Origin: JAPPOI01 sp028818055
GTDB lineage: Bacteria; Pseudomonadota; Alphaproteobacteria; Rhodobacterales; Rhodobacteraceae
DNA: 64,000 nucleotides
NCBI GenBank assembly: GCA_965267405.1
Contig: OZ253954.1
Coordinates: 1-64,000 of the forward strand
Reading direction: 5' to 3'
Positions 42,761 through 52,200 of this stretch are shown here, piece by piece. Under the pieces are notes generated by a model. The model was not told where the DNA came from. It saw only the letters and a list, made by a program, of their open reading frames with translations, and did no database searches. Positions within the stretch are counted from its first letter, which is position 1, and every line of letters starts with the position of its first letter. A program made the position numbers and the translations under genes.

Positions 42761-43057
42761 ATGAAACGTTCAAGCTTCCTGCCAGACATCCTTCCTGCCG
42801 ATCCGTCAGCGCCGGAAGGTTACCGCCACCGCCGTCAGCCCGTGAAATACGGAGTATTGGGCCGGATCGTACTTTGGTTCGAAGCCCGGGCGACACGAAC
42901 GGCTTTGTCACAACTCAACGAGGCTACGTTGAAAGATATCGGATACGAGCGCGACATGATTTTGGGCGACAGCACAAACAGTTTTTGGGACGTCCCTGTG
43001 AATTGGCGTAGCGCACGCAAGAACCCGCAGCTTTTCAGCATTGCAAGAGCGGCATGA
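42761..43057 (+). CDS. DUF1127-containing small protein
   Basis: 98 residues. The C-terminal half carries the DUF1127 pattern (GRIVLWFEARATRTALSQLNEATLKDIGYERDMIL), an Arg/Leu-rich helix of about 40 residues known from many alphaproteobacteria. DUF1127 proteins are linked to RNA binding and phosphate or growth regulation in Agrobacterium and relatives, but the role here is not determined. ATG at 42761, one base after the tautomerase stop. The N-terminal half (KRSSFLPDILPADPSAPEG) is not part of the domain. Confidence 0.8.
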   Translation: MKRSSFLPDILPADPSAPEGYRHRRQPVKYGVLGRIVLWFEARATRTALSQLNEATLKDIGYERDMILGDSTNSFWDVPVNWRSARKNPQLFSIARAA

Positions 43058-43073
43058 GCCACGGAGATTGAGA

Positions 43074-43190
43074 ATGCAGAAGACAGCTAGATATCTTAAC
43101 CGCGACATACCGCTTAGCTACCTGTATGTGATGGCCCCAAAGCGGTCGAACAGCATAGCCTGGTGGAACACCAACCTAGGGCGAGCTTAA
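43074..43190 (+). CDS. Possible 38-residue peptide downstream of the DUF1127 gene
   Basis: ATG at 43074 has GGAG seven bases upstream (43063-43066) and opens 38 codons ending in TAA just before the terminator at 43205-43235. The peptide is basic with several aromatics (RYLNRDIPLSYLYV, SIAWWNTNLGRA). The ribosome-binding site, position 16 bases after the DUF1127 stop and before a terminator argue for a translated gene. No family recognised. Confidence 0.42.
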   Translation: MQKTARYLNRDIPLSYLYVMAPKRSNSIAWWNTNLGRA

Positions 43191-43204
43191 TGCCCACCAA
43201 AAGA

Positions 43205-43235
43205 AAGGGCGCCAAAACCGAGGCGCCCTTTTTTT
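43205..43235 (+). terminator. Rho-independent terminator of the tautomerase/DUF1127 transcript
   Basis: Nine-base GC-rich stem (AAGGGCGCC at 43205-43213 with GGCGCCCTT at 43222-43230), eight-base loop and a run of seven T at 43229-43235. It also reads as a hairpin for the convergent lpd transcript, though with a weaker T run on that strand. Confidence 0.9.
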
Positions 43236-43255
43236 GTTCTTGGAAAATCATCACA

Positions 43256-44653
43256 CTAGATGTGAATGACCCGATCAAAGGCATCGAGCACACTCTCATG
43301 CATCATCTCGCTTAGCGTTGGGTGTGGGAACACCGTCTCCATCAAATCTTCTTCTGTCGTTTCCAGCTGACGGCCAACGACATAGCCTTGGATTAATTCC
43401 GTGACTTCGGCGCCGATCATGTGCGCACCAAGAAGCTCACCGGTTTTTTCGTCAAAAACCGTTTTGACCATTCCTTCGGGCTCTCCAAGTGCGATAGCTT
43501 TGCCGTTTCCAATGAATGGGAAACGGCCGACTTTGACCGAATAACCTTTTTCTTTGGCTTGCGCTTCGGTGTAGCCGACGCTGGCAACTTGCGGATGACA
43601 ATATGTGCAGCCAGCGATGCTTTCAGGTTTCACCGGGTGAACCTTGTTTTTGCCTGCAATTAGCTCAGCCACCATCACGCCTTCATGGCTGGCTTTGTGT
43701 GCCAACCAAGGTGCACCGGCGATGTCACCAATTGCATAAAGTCCGTCGACACCGGTTCGGCAAAATTCATCTGTGACGACATGCGTACGATCGATTTTGA
43801 CGCCAAGTTCTTCAAGGCCAAGACCTTCAACGTTGCCAACAATACCGACCGCCGAAATTACCGTATCGAATTCCATCTTTTCGGTCTTACCGCCGGTTTC
43901 GATGTGCGCCGTTACCTTGCCTTTGCCTCGGTCGAGTTGTTTGACCATGGATTTCTCCATGATTTTCATACCTTGCTTGGCAAAGCTTTTCTTGGCGAAT
44001 GCGGAAATCTCAGCGTCTTCAACTGGCAGAACGCGATCCATGACTTCCACGACTGTCGTGTCAGCACCGAGCGTATTGTAGAAGCTGGCGAACTCAATTC
44101 CGATTGCACCTGACCCGATGACAAGCAGTTTTTTCGGCATCCGTGGCGGCTGAAGTGCGTGCTTGTACGTCCAGACCAAATCGCCGTCGGCTTCCAGGCC
44201 GGGCAATTCACGCGCTCTCGCGCCCGTGGCAATGATAATGCTCTTGGCCTGCAGCTCATCAGTGCCTTTGTCGGTCTTGACGGAAACCTTTCCTTTCGCA
44301 GGAAGGGTTGCTTCACCCATCACGACTTCGACCTTGTTCTTCTTCATCAGGTGGCCGACGCCAGAATTGAGCTGCTTGGCAACAGAACGAGACCGTTTCA
44401 CTACGGCATCAAGGTCATATCCGATACCGTCGGCCTTCAGACCAAATTCTTTGGCACGGTGCATCAGGTGGAAGACTTCCGAAGAACGCAACATCGCCTT
44501 CGTTGGGATACATCCCCAGTTCAAACAGATGCCGCCCATATGTTCACGTTCGACGATTGCTGTTTTCAAACCAAGCTGGCTGGCGCGAATGGCAGCGACG
44601 TACCCGCCTGGTCCTGCACCGATCACGACGACATCGAATGATTTAGCTGCCAT
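43256..44653 (-). CDS. lpd: Dihydrolipoyl dehydrogenase
   Basis: 465 residues. E3 flavoenzyme of the 2-oxo acid dehydrogenase complexes, reoxidising lipoyl groups with NAD+. FAD motif VVIGAGPGGYVAAI, redox-active disulfide Cys43-Cys48 in GGICLNWGCIPT, NAD motif VIGSGAIGIEFASF, and the C-terminal His-Glu region (FPHPTLSEMMHES). The start at 44653 is preceded by GGAGGAAGCA; the frame runs slightly further up. No E1 or E2 gene is adjacent, so it is a stand-alone lpd. Confidence 0.97.
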   Translation of the reverse strand: MAAKSFDVVVIGAGPGGYVAAIRASQLGLKTAIVEREHMGGICLNWGCIPTKAMLRSSEVFHLMHRAKEFGLKADGIGYDLDAVVKRSRSVAKQLNSGVGHLMKKNKVEVVMGEATLPAKGKVSVKTDKGTDELQAKSIIIATGARARELPGLEADGDLVWTYKHALQPPRMPKKLLVIGSGAIGIEFASFYNTLGADTTVVEVMDRVLPVEDAEISAFAKKSFAKQGMKIMEKSMVKQLDRGKGKVTAHIETGGKTEKMEFDTVISAVGIVGNVEGLGLEELGVKIDRTHVVTDEFCRTGVDGLYAIGDIAGAPWLAHKASHEGVMVAELIAGKNKVHPVKPESIAGCTYCHPQVASVGYTEAQAKEKGYSVKVGRFPFIGNGKAIALGEPEGMVKTVFDEKTGELLGAHMIGAEVTELIQGYVVGRQLETTEEDLMETVFPHPTLSEMMHESVLDAFDRVIHI

Positions 44654-44782
44654 TGCTTCCTCCAATTCAAAATTTGTTTAAGGCTAAACTACCACGACAG
44701 ATCGAGCAACGCCGCACGCTGAAATGCCGCGATGCACAGACTGCATGGCTACAGAGGGTTTGGCAAGGAACTGGAAAGTTGA

Positions 44783-44804
44783 ATGGCCTGTCGTCACAGG
44801 CCAT
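44783..44804 (-). terminator. Possible weak terminator or hairpin downstream of the DUF4242 gene
   Basis: ATGGCCTGT-CGTC-ACAGGCCAT is a nine-base perfect stem with a four-base loop, 15 bases after the DUF4242 stop on the minus strand. The following sequence on that strand (TTCAACTTTCC) is only moderately T-rich, so termination efficiency is doubtful. Confidence 0.5.
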
Positions 44805-44818
44805 CTCAATTGCGCCTA

Positions 44819-45097
44819 TTAGTTATTGGCTGTCAGAGGGTCGATCACCTGAGGAACTTCGGTGATGGCTGAGACCGGAATACCGCTCAATTCCGAGTGC
44901 TTTCGGATGCTATCCTCGTTTTCAGCAAGGTAGATGCAGAATGTCTTATCGCCAGCGATATAAGAATGCTGCCACTGGATACCGTTGCCGACATCGGAAA
45001 TAGCTTGATTGGACGCACGCGCGGCGCCGCAAAGTTCGGTAATTGAAAACTCACCAATACCGGGAATCTCTCGCTCAATCACAAATCGCTTCATCAT
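44819..45097 (-). CDS. DUF4242 family protein
   Basis: 92 residues with the DUF4242 pattern (MKRFVIEREIPGIGEF, YIAGDKTFCIYLAENEDSIRKHSELSGIP), a small ferredoxin-like alpha-beta protein, in some cases called nickel-binding from structural annotation. Function unknown. The ATG at 45097 has AGGAG seven bases upstream; a second ATG follows immediately. Divergent from a LysR regulator, which probably controls it. Confidence 0.85.
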   Translation of the reverse strand: MMKRFVIEREIPGIGEFSITELCGAARASNQAISDVGNGIQWQHSYIAGDKTFCIYLAENEDSIRKHSELSGIPVSAITEVPQVIDPLTANN

Positions 45098-45217
45098 TGG
45101 TCTTCTCCTAATCTCGAATGAGATCAGTTTGTGGGATCGAACATGACTTTAGAAACCCAATTTTCTTTGCGTTGAGAAAGGTAACCTTCACTAAATGTGT
45201 TTGAATTTTTCCGAACT

Positions 45218-45230
45218 AAAGATAATCTTT
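45218..45230. promoter_or_regulatory. Inverted repeat and -10-like element just upstream of the lysR start
   Basis: AAAGAT-A-ATCTTT (45218-45230) is a perfect inverted repeat ending five bases before the LysR ATG and containing GATAAT, a -10-like hexamer. There is no Shine-Dalgarno before that ATG. A second inverted repeat, ATCTC-GAAT-GAGAT (45111-45124), lies close to the DUF4242 start. Either could be an autoregulatory LysR site; inference only. Confidence 0.35.
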
Positions 45231-45235
45231 ATCAA

Positions 45236-46144
45236 ATGGCTGCACCGTCACATCTGAAGTCATTACAGGCGTTGGACATGGCGATCCGCGAAGGATCGCT
45301 GAAAGCGGCGGCAGCGCGCCTTGGAATCACACCCGCTGCAGTGGGACAACGCATTCGGGCGCTGGAAGACTTCCTTGGGACCGACTTGATGGTACGCGGG
45401 CGTTCAGGTCTCCACCCGACCGTCGAACTCGACCGGGCGTTGGCTGATCTCCAACTCGCATTCTCGGCACTTGAACGGGTGACAGACACACTCGACTTTC
45501 AACGTGTCACAGAAATCCACATCGTGGCCGATCCGGACTGGTCCGAGCTTTGGCTACTCCCTAGAATAAAGTCCTTTCGCAGCGAGCATCCGAACATACT
45601 GTTCTGCATTAATGGCGCTGGTGATGTGCCAGTTCGCCTGGGCGCTCCTGACATCCGGGTGGAATGCCACCGTGATGCTATTGGTGAGGCGCTTTATACC
45701 GATCTGCTGGTTCCAGTTTGTAGCCCACGCAACATTCATCGTGTCGCGGGCTATGACCAAGTCGATGAACTTGAGGGCCTACCGCTTTTGCACGTCGAGC
45801 GTCGCGCCGAGGCAGATGACTTTCCTGGTTGGCCGGAATGGGTGGCAGAGTTCGGCCAACGGAAAAGCGGAGTTGATCGGGGCGTCAAATATCGCCACCT
45901 ACGGTTGGCGCTTGATGCCGCGCGGGAAGCCGTTGGATTTGTCCTGGCCGGAAAATCACTGATCGATCGCGACCTTCGAACCGAAGACCTGGTTTTGGTT
46001 TTTACCGAAGGTCATCAGCTTCAGGCACCATATCCGTATCGATTGAGGGCCCGCGAAGCAGCAGAGTCACGCCCACAAATAGCCCGCTTCATCGAATGGC
46101 TGAGAATGGAAACTGAAAAGACGCGGCTTAGCCTGGAAAGCTAG
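45236..46144 (+). CDS. LysR family transcriptional regulator
   Basis: About 302 residues. N-terminal winged HTH (about 5-65: LKSLQALDMAIREGSLKAAAARLGITPAAVGQRIRALEDFLGTDLMVRGRSG) and a LysR substrate-binding domain after it (LWLLPRIKSFRSEHPNI, DIRVECHRDAI). ATG 45236 fits the family; the frame extends to 45197 without support. No Shine-Dalgarno. Divergent from DUF4242; convergent with DUF924, sharing a four-base CTAG overlap of stops. Confidence 0.92.
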   Translation: MAAPSHLKSLQALDMAIREGSLKAAAARLGITPAAVGQRIRALEDFLGTDLMVRGRSGLHPTVELDRALADLQLAFSALERVTDTLDFQRVTEIHIVADPDWSELWLLPRIKSFRSEHPNILFCINGAGDVPVRLGAPDIRVECHRDAIGEALYTDLLVPVCSPRNIHRVAGYDQVDELEGLPLLHVERRAEADDFPGWPEWVAEFGQRKSGVDRGVKYRHLRLALDAAREAVGFVLAGKSLIDRDLRTEDLVLVFTEGHQLQAPYPYRLRAREAAESRPQIARFIEWLRMETEKTRLSLES

Positions 46145-46725
46145 GCCGCCTCGCCGGTCTTCAAGGCCTCTACTGTCGAGCCATAGCCACCGTCTTTGAG
46201 GTACTTTTCCTCAGAGGGTGTGGACTCGCGGCCGAGCGCCTCGTTCCGATATGGAAACCGACCAAACTGTCGAATGACGTCCCTATGCGCCTTGGCGTGA
46301 AGCAGGTTGCTTTCTCCGCCTTCGACCATGCGCGTTTTGATCAGACGTACCGAGCGATCCTGATCAGTCTGACATTCCGAATGCATCAGCGGAAGATAGA
46401 AAAACTGACGTGCCGGTTCGTCGATGCGCATGTCCCAGCCTCTTGCGATCGCTGCCTTGGCGGCTGCCACCGCAGCCTTGTCCGTTGCAAAGGCTTTTGC
46501 ATCGCCACGGAACATGTTCCGCGGAAACTGGTCCATCAGAATGATGTACGCCAATGTTCCCGATGGATACGTCAGCCAAAGCGACAATGCGCCTTGGCAC
46601 GCTCTTTTGTAGATATCCGAAAAACGATCGCGGATTTCCTGATCAAGTTCCGCACCGCCCATGTACCAGCCTTTGGGACCGACCTCGTCCAGCCAAAAGC
46701 TCAATATTTCTTCAGGGTTAGCCAT
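46141..46725 (-). CDS. DUF924 family protein
   Basis: 194 residues. Pattern EEILSFWLDEVGPKGWYMGGAELDQEIRDRF, AYIILMDQFPRNMFRGDAKAFATD, RQFFYLPLMHSE and YPYRNEALGRESTPSE-like end identify DUF924, a helical TPR-like protein of unknown function. GGGAG precedes ATG 46725 on the minus strand. Its stop overlaps the LysR stop. The MFS gene upstream (46798) is on the same strand. Confidence 0.88.
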   Translation of the reverse strand: MANPEEILSFWLDEVGPKGWYMGGAELDQEIRDRFSDIYKRACQGALSLWLTYPSGTLAYIILMDQFPRNMFRGDAKAFATDKAAVAAAKAAIARGWDMRIDEPARQFFYLPLMHSECQTDQDRSVRLIKTRMVEGGESNLLHAKAHRDVIRQFGRFPYRNEALGRESTPSEEKYLKDGGYGSTVEALKTGEAA

Positions 46726-46797
46726 CGCTACACTCCCAAACCACCCAAAGTCCCCCTTAAGCGAATCGTTACAAGATCGTGCTGCGCGATCAAGCAT

Positions 46798-48078
46798 TTA
46801 GTCACTCTCATCCGAAGGTTCGTCATCAGTGTCGACATTTTCAGCATAGTACTCCTGCGCCGCCTCCACAGCGATCGGTGTCGCGGTGGGCAAGATCGGA
46901 GCGTAGCTAACGGCATCGTAGTCATCTTCTTCTTTGTAGACCGACGTCCGCTGCGTCATTCGGAACAGTGCGTATGCTGAAACCGCCGCCATCAAAATCG
47001 ACAAGTAGGCCCAGAAGCCGTTAGGCCCAATGATGGTCATGATCCAACCGGTCAGTATGGGACCCAAAATAGCCCCAAGACCGTTTACAAAAATCAAACC
47101 GCCTGACGCCGCCGCCATATCTTCGGTGGCCAGATAGTCATTGGTATAGGCGATCAGCAAAGCATAAAGCGGGTTCGACATGCCGCCCATAACGAAACCG
47201 GCAACCAATACCGCTTCAAAGTAATTGCTTCCGAAAAACCCGATAATGCCGGCAATTGCCCCGCCCACACCCGAAGCCATAATCAGAATTCGGCGATCCA
47301 TGCGGTCGCTCAGCCAGCCGAACGGATACTGAAACAGCATTCCGCCCAAAAAGATTGCCGACACAAGAGCCGAGATCTCGGCCACGCTTAGTCCCGCTTC
47401 TGTGCCATAGACAGAGGCCATACCAAACTGAGCGGCAAAGATGGCTCCAAGCAAAACCATTCCGACAAAACCCAGCGGAGAGATGCCGTACAGTTCGCGT
47501 AACTTCATTGGTTTCGTGGTCTCGAAACTCGGCGTCTTGGACACCGACAAAAGGATCGGAGCAAATGAAAGTGAAACCAAAACCGAAGGAATGATGAACA
47601 GTATAAATCCAGCTGGGTCTGCAACGTTTAACAACATTTGGCTTGCGACGATGCCAGCCATTTGCGCGATCAAATACAAAGACAACGCCTGCCCACGGGT
47701 TTCGTTGGTGGAAGAGTCGTTGAGCCAACTTTCCGCAGTGACGTAAACGCCGGAGAACCCCAGCCCGAACAGGACACGCAACAAAACCCAAGCCCAGACT
47801 TCCGTGATCGTGGGGTAAAGGATCAATATTGCCGAGATGAGTGACCCAAGCGCGGCAAACACTCGGACGTGCCCGACCCGGCGGATCATCTCGGGCGCAA
47901 CCCGTGATCCGAAGAGAAATCCTACAAAATAGGCCGAAGTGATGACCGAAAGTTCGCCTGTCGAAAAGTTTTCAATCGATCCGCGAATACCAATCAACGA
48001 GCCCTGAAGCCCATTGCCGATCATCAACAGGAAGATACCTGCCAAAAGCGCCCACGCGTTGCCCAATACCTGCAACAT
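46798..48078 (-). CDS. MFS transporter, YcaD-like
   Basis: 426 residues with twelve predicted hydrophobic helices, the last ending near residue 375, then an acidic cytoplasmic tail of about 50 residues (VDTDDEPSDESD). The short loop after helix 2 (SRVAPEMIRRVGHVRVF) and the GWLSDRMDRR motif between helices 8 and 9 follow the MFS A motif. It resembles the YcaD group of unknown substrate. Preceded by 84 bp after queA on the same strand. Confidence 0.87.
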   Translation of the reverse strand: MLQVLGNAWALLAGIFLLMIGNGLQGSLIGIRGSIENFSTGELSVITSAYFVGFLFGSRVAPEMIRRVGHVRVFAALGSLISAILILYPTITEVWAWVLLRVLFGLGFSGVYVTAESWLNDSSTNETRGQALSLYLIAQMAGIVASQMLLNVADPAGFILFIIPSVLVSLSFAPILLSVSKTPSFETTKPMKLRELYGISPLGFVGMVLLGAIFAAQFGMASVYGTEAGLSVAEISALVSAIFLGGMLFQYPFGWLSDRMDRRILIMASGVGGAIAGIIGFFGSNYFEAVLVAGFVMGGMSNPLYALLIAYTNDYLATEDMAAASGGLIFVNGLGAILGPILTGWIMTIIGPNGFWAYLSILMAAVSAYALFRMTQRTSVYKEEDDYDAVSYAPILPTATPIAVEAAQEYYAENVDTDDEPSDESD

Positions 48079-48162
48079 GGCGAATTCCCACGTTATTCAA
48101 TGTTTCATTACAATTCTACAAAACGGCACAGATGCCTTTGTGCGACTCACTTGCCGTCGTTT

Positions 48163-49218
48163 TCAGCCCTTTGGCATCAAAAGCGACGCGTCGCCATAGG
48201 AAAAAAAGCGATACTCGGATTTTAGCGCATGTGCGTAAATCTTGCGCATGCGATCCACGCCCATGAAGGCTGAAACCAGCATCATCAAGGTCGATTTCGG
48301 CAAGTGGAAGTTGGTCATCAAGGCATCAGCGATTTTGAACCGGTACCCCGGCGTAATGAAAATATCGGTTGCCCCTACCCACGCGCGGACGTTTCCGTCC
48401 TGATCCGCGACCGTCTCAATCAACCTCAATGCCGTCGTGCCGACAGGAACAATCCGACCACCCGCCGCACGGGTTGCGTTCAGGGCGTCTGCCGCATCCT
48501 GTGAGATTTCGCCGCGTTCTGCATGCATCTGGTGTTCGCTGATGTCATCGACCTTTACGGGCAGAAACGTCCCTGCTCCCACATGCAATGTGACAAAGGT
48601 TACATCGATGCCGCGCGCTTTCAGCGCTTCCATAAGTTCCTCATCAAAATGCAAAGAGGCCGTCGGCGCTGCGACAGCGCCCGAATTTCTTGCCCAGATC
48701 GTCTGATAGTCTTCGTTGTCTTGCGCATCCGAGCGCCGAAGGCTTTCAATGTACGGTGGCAAAGGCATGGCGCCTGCATTGGCCAAGGCCGCGTCGAAAT
48801 CATCACCAGCAAGGTTGAACCTTAAGGCTGCCGTGCCATCCGATCGACCCTCGACTGTGGCCGAGAAATCTTCGTCGAAAATCAGCTTCTCGCCGTCTTT
48901 TACCTTTTTCAATGGCTTCAACAAAGCAGACCAGGTCCGGTCCGCTCTAGGCTCAAGAAGGGTTACTTCAATTCGGGCTTCGGTTGCGCCCTGGTTGGAA
49001 TGTCTCCTTCTGATGCCTGACAGGCGCGCCGGGATAACTTTGGTATCATTCAAAACAAGCCTGTCACCCGAGCGGAGAAAGTCAGGAAGCTCAATCGATC
49101 TGCTGTCAGTGATTTCGTTGGGCGTTGCGACAAGCAAACGCGACGACGACCGCGGTTTTGCGGGTCGCGTTGCAATCAGATGCTCCGGCAAGTCGAAGTC
49201 AAAGTCGCTGAGGCGCAC
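48163..49218 (-). CDS. queA: S-adenosylmethionine:tRNA ribosyltransferase-isomerase
   Basis: About 351 residues. Makes epoxyqueuosine in tRNA, the penultimate step of queuosine formation. The start VRLSDFDFDLPEHLIATRPA and the LHVGAGTFLPVK region with H(A/V)E..E motifs are family-typical. GTG 49218 has AGGA upstream; the longer frame to 49263 lacks family homology. The tgt and queC-E genes are not in the window. It begins ten bases after the stop of the AsmA-like gene, so they form a two-gene transcript. Confidence 0.95.
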   Translation of the reverse strand: MRLSDFDFDLPEHLIATRPAKPRSSSRLLVATPNEITDSRSIELPDFLRSGDRLVLNDTKVIPARLSGIRRRHSNQGATEARIEVTLLEPRADRTWSALLKPLKKVKDGEKLIFDEDFSATVEGRSDGTAALRFNLAGDDFDAALANAGAMPLPPYIESLRRSDAQDNEDYQTIWARNSGAVAAPTASLHFDEELMEALKARGIDVTFVTLHVGAGTFLPVKVDDISEHQMHAERGEISQDAADALNATRAAGGRIVPVGTTALRLIETVADQDGNVRAWVGATDIFITPGYRFKIADALMTNFHLPKSTLMMLVSAFMGVDRMRKIYAHALKSEYRFFSYGDASLLMPKG

Positions 49219-49228
49219 AGATGAAGTC

Positions 49229-52200
49229 CTATTCCGTGGGTGGTGGGCGCCGGAAAAGATCACGAAAAATGCCGGGCGTGAAGATCGAAAGTGGGTTCAC
49301 ACCAACATTCGGTGACGAAGCCGGCCCGGTCATCCGGTAATTGAACCCAAACAGACCTTCGCCTCGTCGTGAAACAACACTTCCGATCGCGTTCACAAAA
49401 TAGATTGGCGAGATCACTCCGGCTATATCGAGCTGTTTTGACGAAATGTCGTAAACTCCATTGGCAGAAACACCCAGCGACGCCCCGACCGCGGCCGCGT
49501 TGCGCAATGTCAGTCTTTCTGGTGTCAGCCGAAACGAACCATCGATCTTGTCGAACAAAATCCCCGGCCCGGCCAACTGGTCGATCAATCCAACGACACT
49601 GATGGCATCCAAAAGGTCAGCCATCGCAGGCGCTTTTCGCAACCTCATATTTTCGATTGTGAACTGACCGTCATAAGTGCCATTTTCCGCCCCTGCCACC
49701 GGTCTTAGGACTATGTCAAACGTGCCATCGCGAGCGTTCGGAGTAAGACCAGCGTCCGCTAAGACGCCCGCCGCGCTGTCGGACGTCAATCGAACTGCTG
49801 TCCGTCCATTCGACGGTGCCAAAATTCCATTCATGGTCGTGCGACCATTCAGGCGCCCGGTGAATGTTCCAGACAAGCCCTGGGTGGAAATAGGATCGAT
49901 GCGGCCATTCAAGGGCGCGAATTGCAATCCTTCTGAGACGACCAGTGAGTCCAGATTGAAATTGATCGGTGACTGATCCCGTGCTCCTCCACTTTGGCTG
50001 CCATTGGTGCCGTCTGGCAGCTGACGAAGATCAACGCGTCCGCCTGTAACTGAAATTGCGGGTGAGCCAACGTCGCCACGCGGTGTGATTTCAGCCTGAA
50101 CATCAAGCCAATCATCCAAAACCACTCGGTCAAACGTCACCGGACCAAGTGTGCCCTGCTCGTCGATCCGCATGCGTCCGACCAGATCAAGCCCGTTGGC
50201 ACTGAGCGCCAAGGTCTTGATGTCAGGCGAAGCCCCAAGGTCGGCAACCACCCGCAGAGTTCCGGGTTGTGAACGCGCTTTCGACCATCCAAGACCACCG
50301 ATGTCCAATCCGACGCCAGCAAGGTCCGAGCTCAGCTCAAGTTCCGGCGGACCATCTGGAGGAATGCGCATCGAAAAGTTCGCAAGCCCACGACCACCGA
50401 CCATATCGGCCGGCAGTGGGATATCGAAAACCGATAGCGCCTCGTTGGAGAGTGCAACGGTTCCGCTTACCACGCTGCCCGAACCCTCGATATTCAATGG
50501 CTGGCTCCAAGTCGCTGAAACCGGGACACCATCCAGGTTCATGGGGCCAGAAATGCGTACTTCATTGGGATTGGCCGCCAGTTTCAACGAACCTGAGGTC
50601 AAAACCCGGCCGTCAACTATTGTGGCCGAGCGCGAGTTTCGAATGTCAGCCTTGACGTCATAGACGACATCAGAATTTAAAACCCGTTTCTTAAGCGGCA
50701 GCGCAATCTCGGCAAATACATCGACATCACCAGAAGCGATGTCGAGACCGCGATTTGCCCGGCGCAGCAACTCAATTGGTCGGTTATTCAGGACCGACAA
50801 TGCAGCCGTCAGGCTGCCCTTCGCTCTCAGGTCAATTTTCCCAATCGACGGCTTTCTGCGAATGTCGCTCACGGCAAACACAGTTCCGGCACCATCAAGG
50901 GTTCCGCCATCTTTGGCCTCAACAGTCCCTCTGTGAACAAATAACGAGAACTCTTGCTTTTCGAGTACACCGCGTCCAGCTCCGTTCAGCGCAAACGGCA
51001 TGTGATCCATGAAGCGCACGTTGGCATCTTCAAAATCGAATATCGCGGCGAATTCTGGCTTTTCGTCGGGCCGTTTCCTGACACTCGCTGACGTGTTGAA
51101 AATGCGCCCTGCCTTAACGTTCTCAACTAACCATCGCCGTGTTTCCACCGACTCGTTAAGCGGCCAATAGGCAATGACGGTTTCAGGTGCGATCTCGGGC
51201 GTCGCAGCATCCAACGCAACGTGCCACCCATCCGGCTTAGCTTCGATTTTCGCGTTTGCCGTCACATTACCAAGCGGCTGCGGCACGGCAACTTGGCCAA
51301 AATGTATGACGAACGGTTCGAGCGTCAGTTTCATGTCCGCTCTCAAGTCCGTTAGCTCGACAGGGTTTTCAAATACACCTTCGGCATCCAATCGGGTGCT
51401 TTCGACGTTGAACTGTCCGAGAAAGGCGTTCGGCCATCCGTTTTCAAGTTCGCTTAGGTAAGCGTAACCGGTCGCGGAAAGCGTAAACCGCTCAGATTGA
51501 AGAGCGAGTTCTGAAAATTCCATGCGTTGCCGCTCTGGATTGAACGAGAAATAGGCCCGCGCAGACTCAAAGCTCTGAGGGTCCAGACTTTCATCCGGAG
51601 CCAACGATCCGGCTGCGATATCAAGTGTTCCGGCCAGCGAAACGAGCGAAGCGTCATCGTTATATTCGGCCCGTACTGCGCCCGAGATCGGCGCATCCAA
51701 GACACCGAGCCAAGACAGCACCGGTGACTGCAAAGCAATATCCCCTGCGGGCATGTCTGCAACTTGAGCCCCAAGAATGGTGCGGCCGGTGGCTTCGTTG
51801 AAATCGACGGACAACTGGACCTCGGCAAGTTCATCGGTGCCATTGAAAACATCCGATGTTGCGGAAACGGTGAATCCTTCTGCGTTTCTACGCAGAACAC
51901 TGCGCGCGTTTGTGGCTTGCCAAATCCTGCCAGTCCGGGCGTCTTCTACCGATAGCACGAGGTTCTCGGCCGTTATGCTTTGAAGCTGTCGGAATGCGTC
52001 AGCCGCCAGAAATTCCGAAACCTGATCCGCCACACTCGAGACGTTGTCGCTGGCGTTTTGAAGTTGCTCTGGATCGTCGGCTCCCTGTCCGCTTGTCTGG
52101 ATCGACAGCCCGCCATCCGATGCCCGCCGTAGCGTGATTTCTGCACCGTCCAAAGTTATGCTTTCCGGCTCAAGCTGGCCTTGAAGCACCGCGCCCAAAC

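Noticed and set aside
48126..48143. Terminator after queA
   Set aside because: Only a five-base stem and a weak T-rich tail; too poor to call.
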